A program made the translations under genes and the position numbers. Source: Bacteroidales bacterium (lineage in GTDB: Bacteria > Bacteroidota > Bacteroidia > Bacteroidales > F082). From it: a DNA stretch of 5,768 nt. The notes beneath the pieces are model-generated. The model ran no database searches and was not told the origin of the DNA. It was given only the letters and a program-made list of their open reading frames with translations. The stretch covers positions 1-5,768 of the forward strand of contig JANTGU010000163.1 in the NCBI GenBank assembly GCA_024762735.1, written 5' to 3'. This document shows, piece by piece, positions 5,481 through 5,768 of this stretch. Positions within the stretch are counted from its first letter, which is position 1; each line of letters opens with the position of its first letter.

Positions 5481-5768
5481 CTATTTATCACTCTGTTTAT
5501 CTATTAAATCAAAAATTAAATTTGTCAAAGTTTTTACATCACTGTTGATTGTACCTTGCATATATTGATCATAAATATTTTTATCATCCGGTGGATTCAA
5601 ATTCAATGTCAATTTTTTTTCCAATGCTAATAATCGTAAGAATTCTCTTTGGGTTCGTCCGTTTCCTTCCCTAAAAGGATGAAGGTAATTAACACTGTCC
5701 AATATTTCAGCTAAATTCTCAGCAATTTGAAGTTTGTTGTCCTTGGAGATTTTTTTGTAATCCGAAAT
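5481..5768 (-). CDS. Fic-domain protein, C-terminal part (cut by the window end)
   Basis: The C-terminal 95 codons of a Fic/DOC-family protein; the frame is open through base 5768, so the start lies outside. The Fic active-site motif HPFREGNGRTQR is complete at residues 30-41 of the visible part: catalytic His30, metal-binding Glu34, and the GNGR anion hole. Family members transfer a nucleotide monophosphate, usually AMP from ATP, onto hydroxyl side chains of target proteins; many are toxins of toxin-antitoxin pairs or injected effectors. With all motif residues present the protein is predicted active. The inhibitory [S/T]xxxE[G/N] motif is not seen in the visible part, so any self-inhibition must be N-terminal or in a separate antitoxin upstream, both out of view. 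An in-frame TTG at 5702-5700 is not a plausible start because coding similarity continues upstream (helix IAENLAEILDSVNYL). The gene is visibly more AT-rich than lptB, which hints at transfer. Confidence 0.85.
   Translation of the reverse strand: MSDYKKISKDNKLQIAENLAEILDSVNYLHPFREGNGRTQREFLRLLALEKKLTLNLNPPDDKNIYDQYMQGTINSDVKTLTNLIFDLIDKQSDK

Noticed and set aside
1..5768. CRISPR array, tRNA, rRNA, insertion sequence or attachment site
   Set aside because: I saw no regularly spaced repeats, no cloverleaf or rRNA-like sequence, and no transposase or integrase fragment with terminal repeats on either strand.

Overview
The window looks like a piece of a Bacteroidota chromosome, probably from the Bacteroidales/Marinilabiliales side. 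Three things point there: initiation regions are A-rich with no Shine-Dalgarno sequence, TAnnTTTG-type -7 promoter boxes precede several genes, and the proteins have a Bacteroidota flavour. Assignment below phylum is inference. It reads as ordinary chromosome with one possible accessory edge at the right end.

Left part (1-1880): a 265-base non-coding lead-in with a candidate promoter is followed by a complete ALDH7-type aldehyde dehydrogenase, probably the alpha-aminoadipate semialdehyde / piperideine-6-carboxylate dehydrogenase of lysine breakdown. A perfect 14-bp terminator hairpin follows and can work in both directions.

Middle part (1880-3750, minus strand): a complete sulfide:quinone oxidoreductase (SQR) with all three redox cysteines and a C-terminal membrane-binding tail. 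A 56-codon small gene lies 35 bases downstream of it on the same strand and is probably co-transcribed. Its product has an acidic N-terminus and a basic-aromatic helix, and I recognise no family for it. The SQR promoter is well formed (TTG-N20-TACATTTG) and has a 5-6-5 inverted repeat just upstream of the -33 box, with the geometry of a CRP/FNR-type site.

Right part (3750-5768): pssA (phosphatidylserine synthase, plus strand) and lptB (LPS-export ATPase, minus strand) converge with 2 bases between their stop codons. Both serve envelope biogenesis, but they are separate transcription units. Upstream of lptB is about 220 bases of non-coding DNA with a short palindrome and coding-like scraps. 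The window then ends inside an AT-rich Fic-domain gene on the minus strand, of which only the C-terminal 95 codons, including the active-site motif, are present.

Functionally the window joins lysine catabolism, sulfide oxidation into the quinone pool, phospholipid synthesis and LPS transport. The genes do not form one pathway. The item most worth following up is the small gene downstream of SQR.
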